A DNA stretch of 64,000 nt. It comes from Candolleomyces eurysporus (Eukaryota; Basidiomycota; Agaricomycetes; Agaricales; Psathyrellaceae). The position numbers and the translations under genes were made by a program. How positions within the stretch are numbered: the first letter of the stretch is position 1; every line of letters starts with the position of its first letter. Positions 11,358 through 20,469 of the stretch are shown in pieces. The stretch lies in the NCBI GenBank assembly GCA_027579435.1, contig JANBPK010000866.1:1-64000 (forward strand). The letters are read 5' to 3'. The notes under the pieces are model-generated. The model ran no database searches. It was not told the origin of the DNA and worked only from the letters and a program-made list of their open reading frames with translations.

Positions 11358-14175
11358 ATGCCTCGCAAGAAACAGTCCAAAATCAACGCTGCCGCCCACG
11401 CTCGACGTGCTCGACTCGAAAGAGACAACAATGTCGTAACCCCTCTCCAAACCCAGACCACCAAGAAATTGAACGATGAGCCGACAGAAACTTGCAATTG
11501 GGATGGGACCGTGAACCACGAGCTCTCTTCAGATAGCGAGTTTTGCTACACGGACTCGGACCTCGCAGAGTGCAGCGATGAAGACGACCAGGTGTCGGAG
11601 ATGGAAGGGGATGATTTGCACCGAGCAGCCAACCGGGAGCTCGAGGTCCAGATTGTTGAGCTGAAGAAGATGGGTGTCTTTGAGAGGCTGATGAAGACTG
11701 CAAAAGAGTTCACCACTAAGCTGTGGAAGAAGGCCGAGGACCGTCAGCGAAGTGGCGTTAACACAGGATCGTCCAAGCGCACCAAGCAACGACGTGATAA
11801 GAATCTTCGTGACAAGGAGAAAGAGGATAAAGAGCTGCGCAAGTCGTGAGTCCTCAATTTTGCATGGAGTATCCATTTGTGTACTCACTGGCTTCATGCA
11901 GTAAATCTGCGTCCTTCATGCGCAACTTTGTTACTCGTGGAGTGCGTGTTGCAGCAAGATCTGAGGCAGATCTTGCTGAAGGGTCATCGACGATGGTTCT
12001 CGATGACCCTCACCAACTTCCTGGGAGCATGCCCAGTCTCATCTCCCTTTCGGACTCGAGTTCCATTGTTGGCCACTACCGAGAAATGCCAGCAGCGGCA
12101 GGCATCGACACCGACGAGATATTTATGGGATACGCGTCAGATATCGAAATAGACGATGCAACTGCGCAGGGGTACGCTCTTTCTGGTGAAGAATCAGGTT
12201 TGGAATCGGAGTCAGAGATGGATGACACACCTTCGATGCCCACAAACATGCCCTCGATGCCAGCAAACGAGCCCTCGATGCCAGCAGACATTCCCTCTTT
12301 TGCCGATATCGACATCTTCCCAGTCCAGGCCCCTCCCCCTCTGAAGTGCCGTCGTCTTGAAATTCCTGTTCGTGCTGCACGGGAACGAGCAAAGAAGGAG
12401 AAGCTGGCCAAACTTGCTGCCGCGCTGAAGGACTTGGAAAAGGTGTTGAGGTCGAAGAAGGTTCTTGAGGGTGGGGTGAGCGGGTTGCAAGCTCACCGCG
12501 CTCGTGCAATTCAAAGCTGCTTGGTAATGATGGTGAAGAATGGGAGGAAGTTGATGGATGCATCTCGTCGGGCGGCTGAAGGGCAGGGATTCGGAACTGA
12601 ATATGGAGGTCGGGTGTTGCGGCAGTGGGTCAAGGTGTGGGTTGGGAAGAGGGAGCTGCCAACGTCAGCACGTGGGAGACACGTCAAGTCGTTCACACTC
12701 CTCAACGATCCGGTTGTGCGGGCTGAATTGCGATCGTACGTTCGTTCAAACAAGTGGGCTGTCAACCCAGCGGACCTTGTTGCATTAAGTCAGAACAAAA
12801 TGGTGCCCATGGAAGCTGAGAAGTACTTACAAAACATCACCGAACCCGAGATGCCTGCTGGACTGAAGCGGTACATGGAACTCGAGTTATTTCCGCGCAT
12901 TGGGCTCAAGCCTGGAAAAGGCATTTCATTGGCTACTGCGCGTCAATGGCTTCGCAAGGAAGGGTTTGTGTATACCGAGTACAAGAAGGGTCTCTATTAT
13001 GATGGGCATGAGAGACCAGATGTGGTGGAATATTGACAGAAGGTCTTCCTACCTTTCATGGCAGCTCATCAGGCCTGGTTGGTGGAGTATGAAGTGGGAG
13101 ATGTGGAGAATGAGCTGGAGAAGGAACGGGATGGTCAGAGGAAATTGGTTCTTGTCGCACATGATGAAATGACAGCGCAGGCGCATGATGGGAGGCGGAA
13201 GGGATGGGTTCTTGAGGGGGAACAGCCTTTGCGAAAGAAGGGTCAGGGCCGTGGACTTCATCAAAGCGATGTAATTTGCTCAACTGTTGGGTGGCTTGAG
13301 GATGCCAGCCAAACACTCGAGTACGGGAAGAATTATGATGGATACTGGACTGGGGAGCTTTTTGTCAAGCAGGTAGAGGAATCTTTGTAACGAATTCAGA
13401 AAGGCTCTGTTAATATTGATGTTTCATTCTTAAGCTTCGTGAAAAAATCATTCCTGCTTTTGAGCGTGCACATGGACCAGGGTATCAGGCCTTGATTATG
13501 GTTGATAATTCTCAAGGGCACTCAGCATATTCTCAAGATGCATTGCTTGTGTCTAGGATGAATCTCAACCCTGGAGGAAAACAAGCAAAGCTCCGTAATG
13601 GCTGGTTCCTCCGAGATGGCCAGCGCATCGAGCAGGAGATGGTCTTTCCGGCTGATCACCCTCAATTTCCAAATGAAGCAAAGGGTATGAAACACGTTCT
13701 TATTGAGCGTGGATTATGGAAGCCTGGTCTCCTTATGCACTGCAAGGAGAAATGCAATATCGAAGCCACAGCGTGCTGCGCCAAACGGATTCTTGAACTT
13801 CAACCCGACTTTCAAGCTCAAAAATCACTTGTTCAGGAGACCATCGAGGAGTTGGGTCATCTCTGCATCTTTCTGCCAAAGTTTCACTGTGAACTCAATT
13901 TTATTGAGTTTTTCTGGGGAGCTGTCAAACGGTATCTGCGGGAAAACTGCGATTACACGTTTGATGGATTGAAGAGCAACATGCTTCCAGCTCTACATTC
14001 TGTCCAGCTCTCGACAATCCGAAAATGGGAACACTGGATGATCAGATGGATGGAGGCCTACAGGTCAGGGTTAGATGCGAAATCTGCCCAATTTCAGGTG
14101 AAAAAATTCAGTTCTCGCAAGTACACTTCCCATCGACGTGTTCCGGAGACCATAGCTTGTCAATTCGATGCCTAG
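11358..14175 (+). pseudogene. DDE transposase (Tc1/mariner-like), one TGA stop
   Basis: Three exons fit: 11358-11845, 11902-13372 and 13435-14175, with introns of 56 and 62 nt, giving about 899 codons. The N-terminus is basic (RKKQSK), followed by an acidic stretch. A coiled segment and a PSMP(T/A)N repeat lie at 12233-12300, and a helix-turn-helix-like region precedes the catalytic part. Catalytic candidates are the D in VAHDEM, the D in MVDNSQGHS and the E in CELNFIEFFWG, the last being the typical N..E.FWG signature of fungal DDE superfamily endonucleases. TGA at 13034-13036 interrupts the block before the first Asp, where related proteins have Arg; it fits CGA-to-TGA decay. The gene fills the nested element, so it is the likely mobilising enzyme, now broken by one stop. 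Confidence 0.85.
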
Positions 14176-14355
14176 ATATCTTATCTTATCAATATTACAT
14201 AAGCGCGCCAAATCGGTCTGGCCAAAATATTATATCTCTCTCATATTTGAGAATTTCAGGGATCGCTCTTGTACCCTTGTTCCTTTACCCAAATGCTCTA
14301 ATTATACAAGAGGAATAAGGTATTGGGTCAAAACTGTGCTGCCTATTTTGGTTGT

Positions 14356-14388
14356 CCAAAATTGGTTGGGACTAGGTGATCGGCTCCA
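14356..14388 (-). repeat. Right terminal inverted repeat of the mariner-type element
   Basis: It is the inverse of 11164-11196 (ends GGTGATCGGCTCCA) and is followed by TA at 14389-14390. Confidence 0.9.
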
Positions 14389-14390
14389 TA

Positions 14391-14888
14391 GAAGATGAGG
14401 TCTGAGAGGGACCAATTGAGGTCGTCCAGAAGCTTGAAAAAAAGAGCGATCTTTGCCCTCCAGTTTCGAGGCAGCGCTCTCGAGGGCCGTGAGGTGCCGT
14501 GATGACATCGGCAGGGACAAGACTGCAGGGTGCAGCCACGGGAATCACCACCGGCCCCTGCACTCGGTATTGGTGCTGGCATTGGCATCAGCGAGAATAC
14601 AGGGATTGTGGTTACGGGGGTAGGAGTAAGTGGTGGTTGAGGGGAAGCGAGGAAGGCGTGGGTGTGATAAAGCTTTGTCCTTTTCGAGCTAGTGGACAGC
14701 AAGGCAGCAGCGGAATTCTCATCGTTGACAGATTGGCGCCTGCGACGGTTCCCCTTGTTGGGTTGCAGTGTGACGGCATTGACTCCCAAGTCAACTAGGG
14801 TGCCGTGGCGCACTGGATGGTTCGAAGTTGGGAGTGCAGGGAACTGGTTAAACATTGGTGGTGGACTCGATCTGCGACTTCCACTCAA
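14391..14888 (-). pseudogene. DUF6589-family protein, N-terminal part
   Basis: This is the 5' end of the same DUF6589 gene, separated from the main part by the mariner-type element. The frame ends KLLDDLNWSLSDLIFY at the insertion point and continues LFRPPQPDD at 11161 on the other side. The N-terminus is Ser/Pro rich with a basic patch (GNRRRR). A likely ATG lies at 14855. Upstream of 14450 two frames compete: SRHLTALESAASKLEG in one frame joins KIALFFKLL in the other if one A of the AAA at about 14452 is removed. A one-base frameshift is therefore possible here as well. Confidence 0.7.
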
Positions 14889-15084
14889 TTACCCGCATTG
14901 CCAAGCAAAATAAACAAACCGCATTTGGGCATGAGGCCCCCATCCATTTTGAGTAATATTGCCCTAATTTGGGACAAATGTTCATCACCTCTAAGGTGGG
15001 TGCGCGTGAAATCAGACTACTGATGAATGTGTTCTTACTAAAGTAACAACATGCAGAAATCGTCAGTCTGGCTACGGGAGACTA

Positions 15085-15093
15085 CCATCTCGT
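15085..15093. repeat. Putative right target-site duplication CCATCTCGT
   Basis: Exact copy of 5995-6003, directly after AGACTA at 15079-15084. The next two bases (TA) also match, so the direct repeat could be scored as 11 bp. Confidence 0.55.
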
Positions 15094-15252
15094 TAACCCG
15101 GAACATATTTTTCTTCTTTGTTTGGGACTTAATAGTGCATGATATCGCATCAGACCTGGTATATCATACCATATGTCCGTGCAAGGAACACTGTCTCCAA
15201 ACAGCTCCGGAGCGCAGATCCTGGGCTTGCCCTTTATGCTGAACTGGTGGCA

Positions 15253-15348
15253 GTGACATGACAGATAAGGCACTTGGCCCAGCTGGGAAGGTGACATGAC
15301 GGATAAGGCACTTGGCCCAGCTGGGAAGTGATACCCAGCTGGGCCAAG
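15253..15348. repeat. 38-bp direct repeat plus perfect 15-bp hairpin
   Basis: Two tandem copies of a 38-bp unit (15253-15290, 15291-15328) differ at one base. The second copy runs into an inverted copy of its own end: CTTGGCCCAGCTGGG at 15311-15325, an 8-nt loop, then CCCAGCTGGGCCAAG at 15334-15348, a perfect 15-bp stem. A further CTGGGCCCAG palindrome follows near 15375. The cluster sits just outside the helicase/DUF6589 element and may be a small foldback element or a remnant of one. Confidence 0.8.
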
Positions 15349-15607
15349 CACTGAGACTGAATAACATTGCCAAGCTGGGCCCAGCCCCATCACGACAGGT
15401 GGCTTATATCAGACCCATATCAAACATGATGTATGATCAGAGTGATGTCATAGGGTGGTTGTTGGAGCGCCCTAGTTTGCTACCTGCACATCAACGGATC
15501 AGCACATCATGATCGTGTGTGCTCCTCAAGTTGGCTTTGTGTGGATGAGTCTATTGCCACTGCCACTCCTCCTTTGCGTCTTCTTGTTTGCTCAAACTCT
15601 GGCGATT

Positions 15608-15800
15608 ATGGCTGAATCCAGTGAACCAAATGCTTTGGGTACGTACCTTGATTCTTCTATCCATTCTCATAATGATTGTGACACTAGTAGTAACAACTAA
15701 TCAAGGTTCTCAAACTCGATTTCCTGCCGAGATTCTTCAAGATATTTTCAAGTATTCTCTTCTCCTGGACTGCTGTGCAGTGGCAGATACTCTCTTTTAA
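15608..15800 (+). pseudogene. F-box protein N-terminal fragment
   Basis: ATG 15608 starts a short exon (MAESSEPNALG). A 67-nt intron (15639-15705, GTACGT...AATCAAG) precedes TRFPAEILQDIFKYSLLLDCC, which is the start of an F-box: the LP/FP.E.L..IF pattern that binds Skp1 in SCF ubiquitin ligases. The frame stops at TAA 15798-15800 after about 42 codons, with no leucine-rich or other substrate domain downstream. Repeat R2 begins 230 bp further on. A separate hydrophobic ORF overlaps the 5' side (15509) and could alternatively supply a leader. It is best read as a gene remnant. Confidence 0.6.
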
Positions 15801-16030
15801 GAGTCATTCACCATTTGCTCGCTTCTCTCCACCAACCAAGAATTCAACTGTGCCATGAATAGCTGTCCCAGGCTGTACGGATGAGCCATGGTCCTTGATA
15901 GAGACTCACCCGCTAAAGTGAGGCATTGCTTCCTCTAATTTACTTGCAAATAGTCTTGACTTCTAGCATCACAAAAGATTGAAAAATACTTAGCGCTCTC
16001 AAATCCGTTCCCAATCTCAATCATTTGTGG

Positions 16031-17393
16031 TGATACACCGCTTGCATAGACACCCTCTCAAATTCGCGAATCTATTCACAAAGTTTGCAAATCGACGTAG
16101 ATAATCAAAGAGATCTTCTTGAAGGAAGGGAAATATAAGAGTTGGAGTTAGCCCTGACTGTCAACTAAGCAGACACCCGAGAGAACGAAAGAACGTTGAG
16201 TAAGACAGTTCTGCGATGACACTTTAAGTTCACAAAGGTCTCGCAAATGTATCTGAAACACAGTCATACTATTTGAAGTCTAACTAGCATGCCTGACCTG
16301 GCNAGGTACGATGCTAGGGGGGAGTTGTGCACATTATAAGGGAATTCGCCCTGACACTCGCTAAGCAGAAGACTTCACGAAGCAGCTGGTGGCTTCGAGA
16401 ATTGATGAGCGATCCGCTAAGTCAATAAGCGTTGACGTGACCAGAATTGGAAGGAACGGAAGCAGTGATCAAATATTGGACAGCTAATCCGAAATTTTGT
16501 GAACCTGCTTGGAAAACTGGAAAAGCACGACTAAAGCGATATAGGGGTCAGCAACCCGAAGCTCAGTCAGCCTGTCCAGAGCCAAGAGATAGAAAGAGTC
16601 AGCAGAAAANGGAAAAACAGTGTGGCTTGGTGGAGCCNAAGGACCCAAAACTCGGATCAATTCATTGGATTGGGTTCGCGAACGGAAGGGCGAGCTCTCT
16701 GGGAGCAATCCTCGGTGAATATCCATGCGGATTCGATAACAGCCACGTCCAGAACAGGTTCCTGAAGAGCCTGGACTGCGTTCACAGGTTTGAGACTCAA
16801 CTCTCGGCCTTTGATACCCTCATGTGATTGTGTTTCTTATCTTTCTCTGTCTCTGTCATCTGTTTGTTTCTCTGTCTATTTGCCAAACAATAATTACATA
16901 TATATACGTCTCTGTTTTATCTAGTGTAGCATCAGCGGGTAGCTAGCGTTTGTATTTCGCGTCGGGACTGTGTTCCCAGGAATCTACAAGAGCCATCTGT
17001 TATCGAGAAAAGAGTGTTTAAGTTCGCGAAGTCAATCAGAGTTGTGTTGCTTGCGTTTTATCGAATTGTTCTTGCATTAAAGTTGCTCAAGGTCGTGTCC
17101 TCTGTTTGCGAAGTTATCTGTCATATCTTGAATCATACCATGTGTTAGCGAAGTCGCTTTGCGAAGCATTTCTATCGTTGCTGGTTGAGCCTTAGCTCCC
17201 CCTCAAACTTGCGATTGTACAAGAAGAGTTCTAGCAGCTTCTGTCAACTTGACTTAGAGCTTTTACCTATACCCCCTTGCCTGCCTTTATCTTCACAAAG
17301 GTATTTGGTGTGTTGTGTTGTTGTGGTTGTGTGTGTGTGTTTGAGTTCTATAGTTTTGTTGGTTAGAGAGCCCTAGTTCGCTACCTGCACATC
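16031..17393 (+). repeat. LTR-like repeat R2 (about 1.36 kb)
   Basis: It begins near TGATACACCGC and ends GCTACCTGCACATCA, an imperfect TGAT/ATCA terminal inversion as in LTRs. Its first ~590 bp are the inverse of 1-572. Its last ~210 bp (from 'ggttgagccttagctccccc') are shared in direct orientation with 22205-22418. The end sequence 'ctacctgcacatca' also occurs at 15483-15496, probably a truncated copy end. No protease or reverse transcriptase is present. I found no convincing target-site duplication. Confidence 0.55.
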
Positions 17394-17469
17394 ACCGACA
17401 CCCAAGAATGATACCTATTAGCCATTGGAGCCCACATCAGCAAAAGCCAAACACTAAGGACCTAGAATA

Positions 17470-18014
17470 CTCACCAAAATCCATCGAAACCGACAACATC
17501 CCCTCTTCTGCAAGCTGCTGAGTGAAACCCAGGTGTAAAATTGGCAAAGATGGAGGTGGTGGACTTGTCAATCCTGCGGACGCGCTAAAGGTGGACGGAG
17601 GGCGCTGAGGGATGCGGGACGGCAGAGGCGGAGGAGAATGCAACGTCGAAATGGACTGTAAACTGAGACGGTGCAGCGGTTGCTGGTGAAGATGGCTGAA
17701 CCTGTTATCCCACTGCTGGATCTGCTGTTGCCATTGCGGAAGTTGGGGATGCGTGGCTGCTNGGGGCTTTTCCAATTCCAACTACGGGACTTGCAAGGAC
17801 GTCATCATGATCTGGAGTTTCTTTTTGAAAGAGAACAAATAATTCGAGAAAGACAAGAGATCAGCGGTTTTGGCATGGTGGGTTTCGGCGTCGGCCAGCA
17901 CATCCAACAATTTTGATTGGATGCGCACATTGTCCTATCTAATGACAACTCGATGATTTCAAACACTCTCTGTCCAGTTTCCTGTGTTTTAGCCCCTTTG
18001 CCCTTCCCTTCCAC
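17470..18014 (-). pseudogene. Truncated hypothetical gene cut at repeat R2
   Basis: On minus, ATG 18014 opens a basic start (MEGKGKGAK). After a frame change near 17950 comes a helical stretch (QSKLLDVLADAETHHAKTADLL...FKKKLQIMMTSL). A TAG follows at about 17784, then a Gln/Pro-rich exon. That exon ends at a good GTGAGT donor near 17476, only about 80 bp from the end of R2, and no next exon exists. The N at 17762 may add a false shift. It is divergent from the NADH dehydrogenase gene. I do not recognise the family. Multiple interruptions plus loss of the 3' end suggest a gene disabled by the R2 insertion. Confidence 0.45.
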
Positions 18015-18420
18015 TCTCTCCCTCCTTTATTCTCTCTTCCCTGTTGCCGCAGCTGTTGTCTAGGGCGCTTCCCACAATATGCTTACCACAATGCACTCAG
18101 CCCAGAGTTGAGGTCAGTCCAGGGTAGCCTTGCTTCTAGGTCTAGAGCTCACAACTTTACCCACAGTCTTCATAGCCTGGTCTTTGTGACTAGTGCAGTC
18201 TACATTGGCCTTGCAACCTTCTCATATCCAAAGACCTCTTTTACTGTTGAGGAGAGCCTAAGCGGTACAGGCTTCCAGCAGTGCAGGACCGACGTCATCA
18301 GGTGCAGTACGCTATTTTTTCCAAGATTTAGTCGACGGAAGGCTGAGCTTATTCTGCGCGCAGACACCAATCCTGAAACTGCCACCATTTACTCAATTGC
18401 GATGGAGGAATTCCCTGCAG

Positions 18421-20240
18421 TTCCAAGGACGTGCCACACTGGTCACCATGTTTGGTGGTGCCGCTGGATTCTACTTCCTCACCCAGTGTGACCGGACACC
18501 GGGTGCACAGGCGCCATTTGACCCCGAAAAGAAAACTGTCATTGTTTTAGGGAGCGGTTGGGGAGCGACTAGCCTTCTGTCGACGCTGGACACAAAAGAT
18601 TACAATGTTGTATGTCTTCGCTTATCATTGCTATCCTCCCATCTTCACCCTATCTGCAGGTTGTTATCAGCCCAAAGAATTATTTCCTGTTCATGCCACT
18701 GTTGCCTAGTGTCGCTGTCGGAACTTTGAACCCGTGTTCAATTATCCAGCCAACGCAGTACATTACACGGCACAAATCACGCAATGTATCAGTTATCGAG
18801 GCAGAGGCAACCGACGTTGATGTAAGCATTGAGCGACTCCTTGTGAATGACATCGGTGCTGATGCTCTGTTTCATTACAGCCAACAAATAAGACAGTTAC
18901 TTTTACTGGTACACTTCTGTCCCTTCAGTGCTCTCGCAATACTAATAATCCGCTCTACAGACAACTCTGAAATCAAGGGTGCCACAAGTTCGACGTCAAT
19001 CAAGTACAACTACCCAGTCAATGCAGTTGGTGCCGAGGTCCAAACCTTGAATATCCCTGGAGTCAAGGAACACGCTGTCTTTATGAAGGAGCTCCAGGAT
19101 GCCAAGCGGGTATGTACAACTGACCCGGGACCGGTTACATGCAGCTGATTTTGCTTGTAGATGCAACGCGGATTCATGGACTGCCTCGAAACTGCCGCCT
19201 TCCCCGGTCAATCACCTGAAGAAGTTGTCTGCCTTCTTCACATGGTTGTTGTTGGTGGTGGCCCTACTGGCATTGAATTAAGGTAGAATTTCCCTTTCTA
19301 CCTCAAAATTATATGCCAAAATTAACACTTTACTTCTCAGTGGTGAATTGCACAACTTCCTTGAAGACGACCTCAAGTCCTGGTATCTGGAACTCGCTGG
19401 CAAGGTCAAGATCACGCTTGTCGAAGCTCTTCCCTCCGTGCTACCCATGTTCAGCAAGCAGCTCATCTCCTACACCAAATTCACCTTCAAGGAGAGCAAG
19501 ATCGACATCCTGACCAAGACAATGGTGAAGGAAGTCAAGGAACGCAGTGTCGTACTCCAGATGCCCGATAAGAGTATCAAAGAGGTGCCGTGCGGTCTGG
19601 TTGTTTGGGCTGCTGGCAACAAGGGCCGCAAGATCACGCAGGAGTTGATGGCCAAGCTCCCCACTGAACAGACAAACCGACGTGGCATCACCGTGGATGA
19701 TAGCCTTCGCATGAAGGGCGCCGAAGACATCTTTTCTATTGGCAATTGCACTGCTACATCATATGCGCCCACTGCTCAGGTAGCTTCGCAACAGGGAGCT
19801 TACCTCGCGCGGGTGTTGCACCAGCTGGCAAAGAAGGATAGGTTGGAGAAGGAGCTGAACAAGCTGGAGAGTTTGGATGTGGAAGGGGATGAGGAGAAGG
19901 CAAGGGTTCAGAAGGAGATTGCGGTGACTTGGAGCAAGATTTCGAAAATCCAACCCAAGCGGTTCCATTACTCTCATCAGGGTACCTTGGCGTATGTTCC
20001 ATTTATTTCTTCTCCTGTGTGTGTGTGATCTCGTATGCTGACAACAATAAAACATCTTGCAGATACATCGGTTTGGAGAAGGCTATTGCCAACCTTCCCT
20101 TCATGAATGGAAACATTGCTAGTGGAGGCGTCGCTACATTCTTGTTCTGGCGTAGTGCCTACTTGAGCACTTTGTTCTTGCTGAGGAACAGGACTCTTGT
20201 TGCTACTGACTGGTTGAAGGTCAAGCTGTTTGGCCGGTGA
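18421..20240 (+). CDS. NDE1: Alternative (type II) NAD(P)H dehydrogenase, mitochondrial, NDE/NDI type
   Basis: Type II NADH:ubiquinone oxidoreductases pass electrons from NADH to ubiquinone without pumping protons, at the mitochondrial inner membrane. Exons fit at 18421-18609, 18660-18821, 18881-18908, 18961-19109, 19161-19282, 19341-19991 and 20063-20240, giving 492 codons. A membrane-anchor-like stretch precedes the first dinucleotide-binding motif TVIVLGSGWGATSLL. The second is MVVVGGGPTGIEL. The quinone-side signatures ATSYAPTAQVASQQGAYLA and the C-terminal ...TDWLKVKLFGR are present. IGNCT replaces the usual IGDCT of the FAD-binding motif. The 5' exon with the targeting presequence was not found with confidence (the frame is open back to about 18400 without a good ATG). 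TGA at 20238 overlaps a GTGAGT donor. Relatives usually carry a few more residues, so a tiny last exon may be missing. Confidence 0.9.
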
Positions 20241-20469
20241 GTTGTCTTTGTGCTACCCTGCTGTTTTCATGCCGTGATTCTGAAGGGATCTATGTATTCC
20301 TTGGTTGTACCCTTCACACTATCCTCATCCTCCTATTTGGCACTCTGAATTCCACCTGTGCCCTGCCCTGGTTGCGAACTCGTGACACTTCTTCATCGTT
20401 ATGCATTGATGAAATTGGTGCTGCCAAGCTCAGAACACACACACAAAACCTCCAACCACAACCTATATA

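Larger units (their letters stand above)
11164..14388 (+). mobile_element. Tc1/mariner-type DNA transposon nested in the DUF6589 gene
   Basis: The element starts TGGAGCCGATCACCTAGTCC and ends with the inverse of the same sequence (arms about 11164-11196 and 14356-14388, one mismatch seen). A TA dinucleotide flanks both sides (11162-11163, 14389-14390), the classic Tc1/mariner target duplication. Removing the element and one TA joins the flanks in frame: ATCTTC-TA-TCTGTTC reads I F Y L F R on the minus strand. It encodes one DDE transposase gene, read on plus. Confidence 0.9.
6004..15084. mobile_element. Putative two-gene DNA transposon carrying RecQ-like helicase and DUF6589
   Basis: The interval starts TAGTCTGTTTTCAC and ends AGACTA, with the 9-bp direct repeat CCATCTCGT on each side. 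A longer inverted match lies at the left tip (6004-6043) and inside the right end (14980-15020): TAGTCTG(T/A)TTTCAC, then CCACC(C)TTAGAGGTGATG. The only native genes are a RecQ-like helicase on plus (ATG 6219, about 215 bp from the left tip) and a DUF6589 gene on minus (start near 14855, about 230 bp from the right tip). They converge and end 15 bp apart. Without the nested 3.2-kb element the unit is about 5.9 kb. The last ~65 bp at the right lie outside the best TIR match, so the right boundary is less sure. I know of no named transposon class with this pair. Confidence 0.55.

Noticed and set aside
15020..15084. Right end of the helicase/DUF6589 element placed at the inner AGACTA near 15020
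   Set aside because: The inverted match is longer there, but the following bases (CTGATGAAT) do not match the left flank, whereas the outer AGACTA at 15079-15084 is followed by the exact 9-mer. The inner site remains a possible alternative.
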